The notes beneath the pieces are model-generated. The model was not told where the DNA came from, did not search any database, and saw nothing but the letters and a program-made list of their open reading frames with translations. This document shows positions 49,853 to 59,331 of a DNA stretch of 64,000 nucleotides, one piece after another. Each line of letters opens with the position of its first letter. The first letter of the stretch is position 1. This DNA comes from Microbacterium sp. 18062 (lineage in GTDB: Bacteria > Actinomycetota > Actinomycetes > Actinomycetales > Microbacteriaceae), in contig NZ_CACSKB010000005.1 in assembly GCF_902706225.1 (NCBI RefSeq), forward strand, positions 61,429 through 125,428, given 5' to 3'. A program made the translations under genes and the position numbers.

Positions 49853-50934
49853 GCCTCCGAGTCTATCGACGCGAGCGCCTCGAGGAATGCGGTCGACTCG
49901 GCCTCGGTGCCGGCCGTGACCCGCAGGTGGTGCGGAATGCCGACATCGCGGATGAGGACGCCTCGGTCGTACAGACGGCGCCAGGTCTCGGCGGGGTCGT
50001 CGACCCCCCCGAACAGCACGAAGTTGGTCCACGACTCGTGCGGACGGTAGCCGAGCGCCTCGAGGGTCGCGGAGATCCGGTCGCGCTGCCCCACGATCTC
50101 GTCGACCATGCTCAGCATCGTCGACGCGTGGCCGAGAGCGGCCGTGGCGGCTGCCTGGGTGAGGGCGCTCAGGTGATAGGGCAGCCGTACCAGGCGCAAC
50201 GCATCGATGACCGCGGGATCGGCGGCGAGGTAGCCGACGCGCGCGCCGGCGAAGGCGAACGCCTTGCTCATGGTGCGCGACACGACCAGACGCTCGCGAC
50301 CGGGGAGCAGCGTCACGGCGGACGGGATGTCGCGGGGGGCGAACTCCTGGTAGGCCTCGTCGACGATCACGATGCCGCGCGACGCCTCGTACACGGCCCG
50401 GACGACCTCGAGCGGGAGGGGGGTGCCGGTCGGGTTGTTCGGCGCGCACAGGAACACGACATCGGGAGCGGCGTCAGCCACCTGGGCCGCGGCCGACTCC
50501 GGCGAGAGGGAGTAGTCGTCCTCTCGGGTGCCGGCCTGCCATTGCGCGCCCGTCGCGCGGGTCAGGAGCGGGTACATCGAGTAGGTCGGGGCGAACCCGA
50601 GAGCGCGACGGCCCGGGCCCGCGAACGCCTGCAGGAGGTGCTGCAGCACTTCGTTCGACCCGTTCGCCGCCCAGATCTGTTCTCGTTGCAGACCCGCGCC
50701 GAGGTAGCCGGCGAAGGCCTCGCGGAGCGGGGTGAACTCCCGGTCGGGATAGCGGTTCACGTCGCGCAGCGCGAGCGCGATCGCGTCGAGGATGTCGCCA
50801 GCCACCTCGTCCGGGACCGGGTGGGTGTTCTCGTTGACGTTCAGAGCGACCGGAAGCGGTGCCTGCGGCGCGCCGTACGGCGTCATGCCGCGCAGATCGT
50901 CGCGAATCGGCAGGTCTTCGAAGCTGAGGGTCAC
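49849..50934 (-). CDS. hisC: Histidinol-phosphate aminotransferase
   Basis: A class I/II PLP aminotransferase of 361 residues. [12 protein letters not shown] is the N-terminal substrate motif, NNPTGTPLP and VDEAYQEFA precede the Schiff-base lysine K224 in [18 protein letters not shown]. Two starts compete: ATG at 50943 and GTG at 50934. The GTG lies 7 nt after TACGAT and matches the expected length, so it is used here. It is the first gene of hisC-hisB-hisH-priA; hisD is not adjacent. Confidence 0.94.
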   Translation of the reverse strand: MTLSFEDLPIRDDLRGMTPYGAPQAPLPVALNVNENTHPVPDEVAGDILDAIALALRDVNRYPDREFTPLREAFAGYLGAGLQREQIWAANGSNEVLQHLLQAFAGPGRRALGFAPTYSMYPLLTRATGAQWQAGTREDDYSLSPESAAAQVADAAPDVVFLCAPNNPTGTPLPLEVVRAVYEASRGIVIVDEAYQEFAPRDIPSAVTLLPGRERLVVSRTMSKAFAFAGARVGYLAADPAVIDALRLVRLPYHLSALTQAAATAALGHASTMLSMVDEIVGQRDRISATLEALGYRPHESWTNFVLFGGVDDPAETWRRLYDRGVLIRDVGIPHHLRVTAGTEAESTAFLEALASIDSEA

Positions 50935-51049
50935 GCGATACATCGTAGAGCGGATGGCCTTCCCGCTCTGCGGAGGAGCATCCTGCAGCCCTTCCGCGGA
51001 ACAACGTGGGCCGCGGGTCAGCGGACGGGGTCGCTGACGATCGACGAAG

Positions 51050-51113
51050 GATGCGAAAGCCAGGTCGCTGCCCTTCGTCTCGTCGCTCAGGGGACCGAGA
51101 GAGGAGACTTTCA
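51050..51113. repeat. Dispersed palindromic repeat, copy 1
   Basis: The element starts TGCGAAAGCCAGGTCGCTGC and ends AGGAGACTTTCA. Its arms CGAAAG/CTTTC and GGTC/GGACC are inverted. It shares blocks with copies at 59172 and 59277. It lies between the LysM stop and hisC. Confidence 0.65.
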
Positions 51114-51115
51114 AG

Positions 51116-51475
51116 TCAGCCGCCGAGGCTGTACGAGGCCGGCACGGCGAGCCGCTGACCGGCGTGCACCGTCGCGCCCTCGAGCGCGTTCAGTCGCACG
51201 ATCTCGTCGACGACGTCGCGCGGGTCAGCTGCCGGAGCGATCTCCTCCGCGATCGTCCAGAGCGACTCGCCGGCGAGCACCGTCACGGTCTCGAACGTGC
51301 CCGCCGGGGCGCTGTCGGTACGGGAGGCGAGGGCGGAGCCGCCGCTCAGCACACCGAACCCGAGGGCGACCACGAGCGGAAGAGCCACCAGCACCGCGAG
51401 GACGCGTCGGCCCCGAGGGGTCATCCGCAGCCGCGTGACGACGGGGCGGGCGGGTGCGGGCTCGATCGTGGTCAT
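51116..51475 (-). CDS. LysM membrane protein divergent from lexA, likely SOS cell-division inhibitor
   Basis: A 119-residue protein: a cytoplasmic Arg-rich N-terminus, one transmembrane helix (VLAVLVALPLVVALGFGVL) and an external LysM domain (VTVLAGESLWTIAEEIAPAA ... LNALEGATVHAGQRLAVP). Size, topology and place next to lexA match ChiZ (Rv2719c) of mycobacteria and YneA of Bacillus, which delay division under DNA damage. The ATG follows AAGGA at 6-7 nt. Its promoter overlaps a LexA-like box. Confidence 0.85.
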   Translation of the reverse strand: MTTIEPAPARPVVTRLRMTPRGRRVLAVLVALPLVVALGFGVLSGGSALASRTDSAPAGTFETVTVLAGESLWTIAEEIAPAADPRDVVDEIVRLNALEGATVHAGQRLAVPASYSLGG

Positions 51476-51507
51476 GACGTGTCCTTCCGACGTGAAGAGC
51501 CGACGTT

Positions 51508-51557
51508 GAGAGATTCGCATCCGACTCTCGGGCCGGAGGGCCGGATACGAATCTCTC
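51508..51557 (-). other. Long hairpin in the 5' leader of the LysM gene
   Basis: Arms at 51508-51523 and 51542-51557 pair in 15 of 16 positions (GAGAGATTCG core) around an 18-nt loop. It lies downstream of the LysM -10 and upstream of its ribosome-binding site, so it would form in the message. Confidence 0.7.
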
Positions 51558-51559
51558 TT

Positions 51560-51575
51560 CCGAAGCTATCTTCGA
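51560..51575. promoter_or_regulatory. LexA-box-like palindrome
   Basis: CCGAAG-CTAT-CTTCGA matches the outline of the mycobacterial SOS box TCGAAC-N4-GTTCGA, with G/C exchanged at the inner position of each arm. It overlaps the LysM -10 and abuts a TAGACT on the lexA strand at 51576-51581, so one bound dimer could repress both genes. Confidence 0.6.
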
Positions 51576-51591
51576 TAGACTGGTGTGTCAA
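51563..51591 (-). promoter_or_regulatory. Promoter of the LysM gene
   Basis: The minus strand reads TTGACA, 17 nt, TAGCTT. This is the closest to consensus of all promoters seen here, and the -10 lies within the LexA-like palindrome. Confidence 0.75.
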
Positions 51592-51743
51592 GAACCTGAT
51601 TCGGATCTCGACGTTCGAAGACGACACGCCCGCAGGCTGATGTCCTCGCGCTCGCAACCCGGATACGGTTTCGATACGACGACGACATCACCAACCTCCG
51701 ACATTCGAATCCGTCGGAGCCGCCGGGACGGGAGCGAGTGACC

Positions 51744-52415
51744 ATGACCGCACGCGAGAAGCCGCAGACGCGCCGGCGGAAGAGCCTCAGCGACAAGCAG
51801 CTCGCCATCCTCGAGGTGATCCAGCGATCGATCGCGCAGCACGGCTATCCGCCGAGCATGCGCGAGATCGGCGACGCGGTCGGGCTCAAGTCACTCTCGA
51901 GCGTCACCCACCAGCTGGGCCAGCTGGAGCTGAGCGGGTATCTCCGCCGCGACCCCGGCAAGACCCGCGCCATGGAGGTCCTCATCGACCTGCCCGGGAC
52001 CGCCGCCGAGAATCCCGCCGATTCCGCCCCCGCCGTCGGCGACGCCGCCATGGTCCCGCTCGTCGGCAGGATCGCGGCGGGCGTGCCCATCACCGCCGAC
52101 CAGCACGTCGAGGAGATCTTCCCGCTGCCTCGCCAGCTGGTGGGCAAGGGCGACCTGTTCATGCTGAAAGTGAGCGGCGAGTCGATGATCGACGCCGCCA
52201 TCTGCGACGGCGACTGGGTTGTCGTGCGGTCCCAGCCGACCGCCGACAACGGCGACATCGTCGCGGCGATGCTCGACGACGAGGCGACGGTCAAGACGTT
52301 CCGGCGCCGCGACGGCCACACCTGGCTGCTCCCCCGCAACTCGGCGTTCGAGCCGATCCTCGGCGACGAGGCCGTCGTGCTGGGCAAGGTCGTGGCGATC
52401 CTGCGCGCCGTCTGA
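51744..52415 (+). CDS. lexA: SOS repressor LexA
   Basis: A 223-residue repressor-protease. The N-terminal winged helix ([33 protein letters not shown]) binds the SOS box; the C-terminal S24 domain has the self-cleavage bond A112-G113 (GRIAAGVPI), nucleophile S147 (SGESMID) and K184 (ATVK). ATG at 51744 with GGGAG at 9 nt is preferred; the GTG six bases upstream leaves only 3 nt. A 7-bp hairpin (CTCCGAC/GTCGGAG, 51696-51719) lies in its leader. Confidence 0.97.
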   Translation: MTAREKPQTRRRKSLSDKQLAILEVIQRSIAQHGYPPSMREIGDAVGLKSLSSVTHQLGQLELSGYLRRDPGKTRAMEVLIDLPGTAAENPADSAPAVGDAAMVPLVGRIAAGVPITADQHVEEIFPLPRQLVGKGDLFMLKVSGESMIDAAICDGDWVVVRSQPTADNGDIVAAMLDDEATVKTFRRRDGHTWLLPRNSAFEPILGDEAVVLGKVVAILRAV

Positions 52416-52442
52416 TCGGAGCACGGTCGGTAGCGTGGGGGG

Positions 52443-54611
52443 ATGGAGACCACCCTGCCCTACGGCTCATGGCCGTCGCCCCTGACCGCCGCCGAGGTCA
52501 CCGCGGCGTCCGCCCGCTTCGACGGTGCCCGCTTCGTGGGCGACGAGGTCTGGTGGGGTGAGGGGGTTCCCGCCGAGGCGGGACGCACGACGGTGCGACG
52601 CCGGGGCGCGGACGGTTCCGTGCAGGACGTGCTGCCGGCGCCGTGGAGTGCCCGCTCCCGCGTCCACGAGTACGGCGGGGGCGCATGGACGGCATCCGAG
52701 GCCGGCGTGCTGTTCTTCGTCGACGGCGCGGACCAGCGCATCCGTCGGCTCGTCCCGGGGTCGGAGCCGGTCGCCCTCACCGCGCCGCTCGACGGGGTCC
52801 GCTACGGCGGTCTGAGCTGGCAGCACGGGCACCTGCTCGCGATCCGCGAGCAGGACACCGGCGACGCGGTGCCCGCACGCGCCGTCGTGGAGATCGACGT
52901 GGACGGCGGCGGCCCTGTCGAGCTGGTCGCCGGGAGCGACTTCCTCGCACAGCCCGCGCTCTCACCCGACGGCACCCGGCTCGCCTGGATCGCGTGGGAT
53001 CACCCGGCGATGCCCTGGGACCGGACGAGCCTGCGCGCGGGACGCATCGACGCCGGCTCGGTCGAGGACTGGAACGAGATCGCGGGCGGCACGACGGCGG
53101 CGCTCCAGCCCGTATGGCTCGACGATCGGACGCTGCTCTACACCGACGATCCGAGCGGCCGCTGGAACCTCCACCGCGTCCGGGTCGACGAGGCGTCGAC
53201 CCAGGAGGACGTCGCCCCGGCCGACGCCGACACCGGGGGCGCCCTCTGGGTGCTGGGCACCCGGTGGTTCGCGCCTCTCGCCGACGGCCGCATCCTCGCC
53301 GTGCGCACGGACGGCGCCGACGAGGTCGTGCTGATCGATCCGGCGCGCGGATCGGCGCGCCCGCTCGGGATCGAGGCAGCCGCGTCCACATCCATCGAGG
53401 ACGTGTCGGGGACGCGTGCGCTGCTTACGACCGCGGGGCGGACCCGTGCGCTCGGCGTCTGGCTCATCGACGTCGACGCACCGGAGCGCGCCGAGCTCGT
53501 CGCCGGCGGGGTCGAGGTCGCGGGCGCGGAGTGGGTGCCCTCTCCCCGTGCCGTCACCGTCGACGGACCGCACGGCCAGGTGCACGCGTTCGCATATCCC
53601 CCGACCCACCCGGACGCCTCCGGCCCCGACGACGAGCTCCCGCCCTATCTCATCTCGGTGCACGGCGGACCGACGAGCCACGTCGGCCCTTCCGCATCCG
53701 CGAAGATCGCGTACTTCACGAGCCGGGGCATCGGCGTGCTCGACGTCAACTACGGCGGTTCGACCGGCTACGGCCGCGCCTACCGGGAACGGCTGAACGG
53801 GCAGTGGGGCGTCGTCGACGTGGAAGACGTGGCTGCGGCGGCCTCCGGACTCGCCGCAGCCGGCCTCGCCGATCCCGATCGCCTGGCGATCGAGGGCGGC
53901 TCCGCGGGCGGCTGGACGGTGCTGGGCGCACTCGTGGGGAGCAGCACGTTCGCGGCGGGCGTCTCGCGGTACGGTGTCGGCGACGCACGTGCTCTCGCCG
54001 CCGACACCCACGATTTCGAGGCCCGCTATCTCGACGGCCTGATCGGTCCGCTGCCGGAATCGGAGGCGATCTACGTCGAACGCTCGCCGCTCACCCGCGC
54101 CGACCGGTTCCGGGTGCCCCTGCTGATCCTGCAGGGTGACGAGGACCGGGTCGTTCCCCCGGCGCAGGCCGAGGCCATCCGCGACGCGCTCCGCGCACGG
54201 GGCGTCCCGCACGCCTATGTGCTCTACGAGGGCGAGGGACACGGCTTCCGCCGCCGCGAGAGCGCGATCCACGCCCTCGAGAGCGAGGTGGCCTTCCTCG
54301 GCCGGGTGTTCGGGTTCGAGACGCCGGACGTGCCACCGCTCGAGCTCACCGTCGGCGCCCTGACGGTCGCGACGACAGCCGTGGGCCGCGAGATCACGAT
54401 CGACGGCGACACGACGACGGATGCGGACCGCGATCTCGCCGCGATCGTCGCCCGCGAACCCCTCCGACCCCTGTTCGCCCGCGCCCCGGATCCCGCGTGG
54501 GCACAGACGCTGGAGTCGCACGGGTTCACCGAGGCGCTCGCGAGGGGCCTTCCGGCCGGCGCCGAGCCCGGGACGTACCACGTGCTGCTGCCGACCCTCG
54601 ACGGCGCCTGA
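52443..54611 (+). CDS. S9-family prolyl oligopeptidase-like serine peptidase
   Basis: A cytoplasmic peptidase of 722 residues: an N-terminal beta-propeller region (about 30-370) and an alpha/beta-hydrolase domain. The nucleophile is S487 in GGSAGGWT, the aspartate is in QGDEDRVVPP (566-568) and the histidine is H600 in GEGHGFRR. HGGPTSH marks the oxyanion region. About 95 residues follow the usual end of the fold. No signal peptide is present. The ATG lies 6 nt after TAGCGT, suggesting a leaderless message. Acylaminoacyl- or dipeptidyl-peptidase activity cannot be told apart. Confidence 0.9.
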   Translation: METTLPYGSWPSPLTAAEVTAASARFDGARFVGDEVWWGEGVPAEAGRTTVRRRGADGSVQDVLPAPWSARSRVHEYGGGAWTASEAGVLFFVDGADQRIRRLVPGSEPVALTAPLDGVRYGGLSWQHGHLLAIREQDTGDAVPARAVVEIDVDGGGPVELVAGSDFLAQPALSPDGTRLAWIAWDHPAMPWDRTSLRAGRIDAGSVEDWNEIAGGTTAALQPVWLDDRTLLYTDDPSGRWNLHRVRVDEASTQEDVAPADADTGGALWVLGTRWFAPLADGRILAVRTDGADEVVLIDPARGSARPLGIEAAASTSIEDVSGTRALLTTAGRTRALGVWLIDVDAPERAELVAGGVEVAGAEWVPSPRAVTVDGPHGQVHAFAYPPTHPDASGPDDELPPYLISVHGGPTSHVGPSASAKIAYFTSRGIGVLDVNYGGSTGYGRAYRERLNGQWGVVDVEDVAAAASGLAAAGLADPDRLAIEGGSAGGWTVLGALVGSSTFAAGVSRYGVGDARALAADTHDFEARYLDGLIGPLPESEAIYVERSPLTRADRFRVPLLILQGDEDRVVPPAQAEAIRDALRARGVPHAYVLYEGEGHGFRRRESAIHALESEVAFLGRVFGFETPDVPPLELTVGALTVATTAVGREITIDGDTTTDADRDLAAIVAREPLRPLFARAPDPAWAQTLESHGFTEALARGLPAGAEPGTYHVLLPTLDGA

Positions 54612-54656
54612 GCACGGCGCCGGTCCCGTTCGCGGCGACCACCGGGATCGCTGCGG

Positions 54657-56174
54657 TCAGCGCGCGAACGGGGCGAGGCGGCCGGCGAGGGCCTCGGGCA
54701 CGCGCACGTGCAGGGCCGTGCCGTCCTCGTCGTGCCGCTCCGCCAGGATCATCCCGTGCTCGTGCACGGCCGACACGAGGTCGCCGCGGTCGTACGGCAC
54801 GAGGGCGTGCAGCTCCACCGCGGGCAGCGGCAGGGCCTCCTCCACCACGCGGCGGAGCTCGTCGATGCCCTCGCCGGTGCGGGAGGACACGAACAGTGCC
54901 GAGGGCACCAGCCCGCGCAGGACGAGCCGGGTGTCCGGGTCGATGAGATCGGCCTTGTTGAAGACGACGATCTCGGGGGTGTCGCGAGCCCCGACGTCGC
55001 CGATCACGTCGCGGACGGTGGCGAGCTGCGCGGCCGGATCGGGGTGCGAGCCGTCGACGACGTGCACGATCACGTCGGCGTCGCCGACCTCCTCGAGCGT
55101 CGACCGGAAGGCCTCGACGAGCTGGTGAGGGAGGTTGCGCACGAAGCCGACGGTGTCGGTGAGGGTGAACACCCGGCCGTCGGCGGTGACCGAACGGCGC
55201 ACGGTCGCATCGAGGGTCGCGAAGAGCGCGTTCTCCACGAGGACGCCGGCGCGGGTGAGGCGGTTGAGCAGGCTCGACTTGCCCGCGTTCGTGTAGCCGG
55301 CGATCGCGACGGCGGGGATCGTGTTCCGCCGCCGCTCGGCGCGCTTGGCATCGCGGGCGGGCCCGAAGTCGCGGATCTGACGGCGCAGCTGCGCCATCCG
55401 GGTACGGATGCGGCGACGGTCCAGCTCAATCTTCGTCTCACCGGGACCGCGCGAGCCCATGCCGGCGCCGCCGGCGCCGACCTGTCCACCGGCCTGGCGG
55501 CTCATCGAGTCGCCCCATCCGCGCAGACGGGGCAGGAGGTACTCGAGCTGGGCGAGCTCGACCTGCGCCTTGCCCTCGCGGCTCTTCGCGTGCTGGCTGA
55601 AGATGTCGAGGATGACGGTCGTGCGGTCGATCACCTTGACCTTGACCACGTCTTCGAGGGCACGCCGCTGGCTGGGGGCGAGCTCGGTGTCGGCGATGAC
55701 CGTGTCGGCGCCGACTGCGGCCACGATGTCCCGCAGCTCTTGGGCCTTGCCCCGTCCGACGTAGGTTGCGGGGTCCGGATGGGGCCGTCGCTGGAGGACC
55801 CCGTCGAGCACGACGGCGCCGGCAGTCTCGGCGAGCGCAGCGAGCTCGCGCAACGAGTTCTCCGCGTCCTCCTGGTGGCCCTGGGTGTGCACGCCGACGA
55901 GCACCACGTTCTCGAGCCGCAGCTGGCGGTATTCGACCTCGGTGACGTCCTCGAGCTCGGTCGACAGGCCCGCGACGCGACGGAGCGCCGCGCGCTCCTC
56001 ACGGTCCCACTGCGCGCCGTCGGCGTCCGCATCCGACGCGGTGCCGACGTCCTGCAGCGCCTGTGCGGCGCCGAGCCCGCTGCCGCGCACGTGCGCTCGT
56101 GCCTCGGCGCGCGCCAGCACCCGCTCGACCGGGTCGGTCTGGGAGTCGTCGGTCGTCTGGGGGGTGTCGCTCAT
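54657..56174 (-). CDS. hflX: GTPase HflX
   Basis: HflX splits stalled or hibernating ribosomes, and in mycobacteria it affects macrolide response. The 505-residue protein has the N-terminal HflX domain (THTQGHQEDAENSLRELAAL-like region, RRPHPDPATYVGRGKAQELRD), GGAGMGSRGPGETKIELDRRRI, and the G domain with P-loop AGYTNAGKSSLLNRL, DTVGFVRNLP and NKADL. The ATG is preceded by AAAGGA at 4 nt. It converges with the S9 peptidase gene. Confidence 0.95.
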   Translation of the reverse strand: MSDTPQTTDDSQTDPVERVLARAEARAHVRGSGLGAAQALQDVGTASDADADGAQWDREERAALRRVAGLSTELEDVTEVEYRQLRLENVVLVGVHTQGHQEDAENSLRELAALAETAGAVVLDGVLQRRPHPDPATYVGRGKAQELRDIVAAVGADTVIADTELAPSQRRALEDVVKVKVIDRTTVILDIFSQHAKSREGKAQVELAQLEYLLPRLRGWGDSMSRQAGGQVGAGGAGMGSRGPGETKIELDRRRIRTRMAQLRRQIRDFGPARDAKRAERRRNTIPAVAIAGYTNAGKSSLLNRLTRAGVLVENALFATLDATVRRSVTADGRVFTLTDTVGFVRNLPHQLVEAFRSTLEEVGDADVIVHVVDGSHPDPAAQLATVRDVIGDVGARDTPEIVVFNKADLIDPDTRLVLRGLVPSALFVSSRTGEGIDELRRVVEEALPLPAVELHALVPYDRGDLVSAVHEHGMILAERHDEDGTALHVRVPEALAGRLAPFAR

Positions 56175-56250
56175 GTAGTCCTTTCGGGGCGCCGTGGCGC
56201 CCGCTCACTCTAGCTTCCCGTGCGCGGGCCCGGAACGCTACGATCTCTGG

Positions 56251-56907
56251 ATGGGGAGTGACCACTACTTCACCGCGTCGCCCGCCAGTCCTGAGAACCT
56301 CCGCACGATCCGTGTGACGCTTGCCGGCCACGACATCGAGGTCGTGACCGCCGGCGGAGTGTTCAGCCCGGACCGGTTGGATGCGGGCACCGCCGTCCTG
56401 CTGGCCAATGCGCCGTCGCCGCCGTCCGGCGGCCACTTCCTCGATCTCGGCTGCGGATGGGGTCCGATCTCGCTGTCTCTCGCCCTGACGTCGCCGCACG
56501 CCACCGTGTGGGCCGTGGACGTGAATCAGCGAGCTCTCGACCTCGTGCGCCGGAACGCGGAGAGTCTCGGTCTCACGAATGTCAACGCGGTCGTGCCCGA
56601 CGATGTTCCCGACGACGTCGCCTTCCGCACGATCCGCTCGAACCCGCCGATCCGGGTGGGCAAGAACGAGCTGCACGGCATGCTCGAACGGTGGATCCCT
56701 CGCCTCGACGAACGTTCCGACGCGTGGCTGGTCGTCGCCCGCAACCTCGGCTCCGACTCGCTGCAGCGCTGGCTGTGCGCCGCCTTCCCGCAGGGCTACA
56801 GCGTGCACCGGGCGGCGACGGCGCGCGGCTTCCGGGTGATCAAGGTGCGCCGCCACGGCGTCGCCTCGATCGCGAACCCCTCTGACCTCGGCGGCGCCGC
56901 GCGCTGA
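56251..56907 (+). CDS. Class I SAM-dependent methyltransferase, RsmC/RlmG-like
   Basis: A 218-residue methyltransferase: motif I LDLGCGWGPISLSLAL, acidic loop AVDVNQRALDLVRRNA, and the N-P-P-I catalytic motif in RSNPPIRVGKNELHGML, which marks guanine N2 methylases of rRNA. It is a single domain, unlike two-domain E. coli RsmC. The ATG is 6 nt after TACGAT. The rRNA position modified is unknown. Confidence 0.88.
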   Translation: MGSDHYFTASPASPENLRTIRVTLAGHDIEVVTAGGVFSPDRLDAGTAVLLANAPSPPSGGHFLDLGCGWGPISLSLALTSPHATVWAVDVNQRALDLVRRNAESLGLTNVNAVVPDDVPDDVAFRTIRSNPPIRVGKNELHGMLERWIPRLDERSDAWLVVARNLGSDSLQRWLCAAFPQGYSVHRAATARGFRVIKVRRHGVASIANPSDLGGAAR

Positions 56908-56977
56908 TATTCTCGCAACACGACGTTCATGGGCTGAGGGCGCGATCCGGGTGGGGGACGCGCTGAAGGGGAGCACC

Positions 56978-58198
56978 ATGTCCACCGATACCTCTGCTGC
57001 CCGCGGAGTCTCCGCCTATCGCGCTCTCCCCCGCCTCGCCGGCTGGAGCTACCTGGTCGCCACGAGCCTCGGCCGGCTGCCGATGTCGATGGTGCCGTTG
57101 GCGATCCTGACGCTCGCGACGTCGACGACCGGCTCCCTCGCCGTGGGCGGGTTCGCCTCTGCTGCGGCGGCGCTCGGCGAGGCCGTCGGCGCTCCCGCCT
57201 CCGGCGCGCTCGCGGACCGGTTCGGCCAACGCGTCGTGGTGCTCACCGGCGTGGTCGTGCACGTGACGCTGCTGGTCGCCTTCACCCTCGGAGCCGGTGT
57301 GCTCGCCGACCCCGCGACCGTGGCGCTCGCGGGATTCGCCGGACTGAGCCTCCCCCAGGTCGGCGCCCTCTCGCGGGCACGATGGCTCGCGATCGCCCCC
57401 GGAGACCTCCCGGCGGCGTTCGCGTTCGAAGGCGTCGTCGATGAGACGGTGTACATCTTCGGCCCGGCGCTGGTCGGGTTGACGGCAGCGTTCGTCTCGC
57501 CCCAGATCGCCGTCGTCCTCGCGGCGACCCTCGTCGCCGTCTTCGCGACCCAGTTCGCCGTGCACGCGACGCACCGCCGCGTGCCCCGCCGAACCCGGCC
57601 GGCGGCGGACGCGATCGCGGCACTCCCCCGCCCGCGTCCGGGCCGCCGGATGCTGATCGCCGTCACCTTCATCGGCATGGTCGCGATGGGCATCTTCTTC
57701 GGCGGCAGTCAGACGAGCCTCACCGCCTTCGCGGAGAGTACCGGGATCCCGGACGCGGGGGCGCTCCTCTACGCCGTCATGGCCGTCGGCTCGGCGGTGA
57801 CCACCGTCTCGATGGTGCTGCTGCCCGACCGCATCGGCCGCTGGACGCGCTGGTCGATCGCCGCTGCGGGCATGACCGTCGGTTCCGTCTTCCTCCTGGG
57901 CGCGCCCACGGTGCCGTGGGTGGTGGGCGCGGCGCTCGTCGCGGGCGCGTTCCAGGGTCCGCTGCTGTTGACCATCTACAGCGTCGCGGGCTCCCTGGCC
58001 GAGGCGGGGCGCGCCGGCATCCTGATGACCCTGACCGCCAGCGGCGTCGTCCTCGGGATCGGTGCGGGCGCGGCGATCGCGGGGCCGCTCGCCGAGCACG
58101 CGGGTGCGGCCGGCGGGTTCACGATCGTCGTGGGCGCCTCGGTCGTGCTTCTCGCCATCGGCGGCGCGGGGGCGCTCGTCTCCCGGCGGCACCGGTGA
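56978..58198 (+). CDS. MFS transporter
   Basis: A 406-residue major facilitator protein with about twelve hydrophobic segments. The loop between helices 2 and 3 reads GALADRFGQRVVVL, the MFS signature. The ATG (MSTDTSAARG) has AAGGGGAG at 4 nt; the nine extra residues from the upstream GTG are discounted. The substrate is unknown; the pattern resembles sugar-efflux or drug-efflux members. It converges with dapF. Confidence 0.87.
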   Translation: MSTDTSAARGVSAYRALPRLAGWSYLVATSLGRLPMSMVPLAILTLATSTTGSLAVGGFASAAAALGEAVGAPASGALADRFGQRVVVLTGVVVHVTLLVAFTLGAGVLADPATVALAGFAGLSLPQVGALSRARWLAIAPGDLPAAFAFEGVVDETVYIFGPALVGLTAAFVSPQIAVVLAATLVAVFATQFAVHATHRRVPRRTRPAADAIAALPRPRPGRRMLIAVTFIGMVAMGIFFGGSQTSLTAFAESTGIPDAGALLYAVMAVGSAVTTVSMVLLPDRIGRWTRWSIAAAGMTVGSVFLLGAPTVPWVVGAALVAGAFQGPLLLTIYSVAGSLAEAGRAGILMTLTASGVVLGIGAGAAIAGPLAEHAGAAGGFTIVVGASVVLLAIGGAGALVSRRHR

Positions 58199-58223
58199 CG
58201 AGGCGCGCGGACCGCTGAGACGG

Positions 58224-59081
58224 TCAGTCGAGGGCGACCTCGCCGTGGAACACGAGCGCCGCAGGACCGGAGAGCAGCACGTGGCCGTCCCGCATCCGCA
58301 CGCCGAGCGTGCCGCCGGGGACCTCGACCGTCCATTCGTCGGGGGCGGCCGGCCCCGCCCAGTGCCGCACCGCCAGCGCTGCGGCGGCGACACCCGTGCC
58401 GCAGCTGAGGGTCTCCCCCACGCCGCGTTCGAACACGCGCATCCGGATCGCGCCGACACCGGCCTGCACGAGCGGGTCCCGGGGCACGACGAACTCCACG
58501 TTCGCGCCGTGCCGCGGCGCGGGGTCGAGCAGCGGACGCTGCGCCAGGTCGAGCCCATCGAGCTCCGCGTCCGACGACAGGGCGACCACCACGTGGGGGT
58601 TGCCCACGTCGATGCCCGCCCCCGGACGCGGCACCTGCAGCCCGTGCGCGCGCACGAGCACGTCGCCCTCCTCGATGCGCCATGCTCCGAGATCCACCTC
58701 GAAGCCGCGATCGCTGCGGGTGAGCGTCTTCACGCCGGCACGCGTGCCGATCGCGAGGCCGCCCCCGATGTCCGCGAGACCGGCGTCGACCAGATAGCGG
58801 GCGAACACGCGGGTTCCGTTCCCGCACATCTCGGCCTTCGAGCCGTCGGCGTTCCGGTAGTCCATGAACCACTCCGCGCCGGATGCGGCCGCGTCCGCGC
58901 CCTCCGCGAGCGCACGCGAGCGCACGACGCGCAGCAGTCCGTCCCCGCCGATGCCGAAGCGCCGGTCACAGAGTGCAGCCACCTGGTCGTCGGAGAGATC
59001 GAGCTCGCCGTCGGCATCGGCCACGATCACGAAGTCGTTGCCCGTGCCGTGTCCCTTCGTGAACGGAACACTCTGCGCCAT
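58224..59081 (-). CDS. dapF: Diaminopimelate epimerase
   Basis: It converts LL- to meso-diaminopimelate for lysine and cell-wall synthesis. The 285-residue protein has both catalytic cysteines: C86 in [13 protein letters not shown] and C227 in [15 protein letters not shown]. The ATG lies 6 nt after TAGACT, a leaderless pattern. In many relatives it follows miaA directly; here a GNAT gene and a repeat region intervene. Confidence 0.97.
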   Translation of the reverse strand: MAQSVPFTKGHGTGNDFVIVADADGELDLSDDQVAALCDRRFGIGGDGLLRVVRSRALAEGADAAASGAEWFMDYRNADGSKAEMCGNGTRVFARYLVDAGLADIGGGLAIGTRAGVKTLTRSDRGFEVDLGAWRIEEGDVLVRAHGLQVPRPGAGIDVGNPHVVVALSSDAELDGLDLAQRPLLDPAPRHGANVEFVVPRDPLVQAGVGAIRMRVFERGVGETLSCGTGVAAAALAVRHWAGPAAPDEWTVEVPGGTLGVRMRDGHVLLSGPAALVFHGEVALD

Positions 59082-59171
59082 GGAACCAGTCTAGGCGGGC
59101 GTCGGCGGGGCGGGTTCTCGGGTCGCGTTCTCAGGACCTCTGGCGGGGCCCGCCGTGGGATGGCGAGAGTA

Positions 59172-59235
59172 CGGTCGCTGCCCTTCGTCTCGGAGCTGTG
59201 CTCCTCGCTCAGGGACCGAAGACGAAGACTTTCGG
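59172..59235. repeat. Dispersed palindromic repeat, copy 2
   Basis: It shares GGTCGCTGCCCTTCGTCTCG with copy 1 and ends GAAGACTTTCGG. GGTCGCTG faces CTCAGGGACC as inverted arms. Confidence 0.65.
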
Positions 59236-59276
59236 ATCAGCTTCTCCGCGCCCCCTGACGGGGCGCTCCGCGGGGT

Positions 59277-59317
59277 GCGAAAGCCCGGTCGCTGAGCGAG
59301 CGCAGCGAGACGAGGCG
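59277..59317. repeat. Dispersed palindromic repeat, copy 3 (partial)
   Basis: TGCGAAAGCCCGGTCGCTGA starts this copy, which continues GCGAGCGCAGCGAGACG. It matches the left half of copy 1. CTGAGCGAGCGCAGCGAG is a sequence often seen between genes of Actinobacteria. Confidence 0.6.
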
Positions 59318-59331
59318 TGAGGATTCTCGCT

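Larger units (their letters stand above)
59082..59331. other. Gap between dapF and the GNAT gene, holding two palindromic repeats
   Basis: No gene is seen in these 250 bp. They hold the dapF -10 near 59090 and two copies of the dispersed repeat. Confidence 0.6.

Noticed and set aside
51696..51719. ATTCGAATCC before lexA as a tRNA T-arm
   Set aside because: No acceptor, D or anticodon arms surround it; it is the loop of a short hairpin in the lexA leader.
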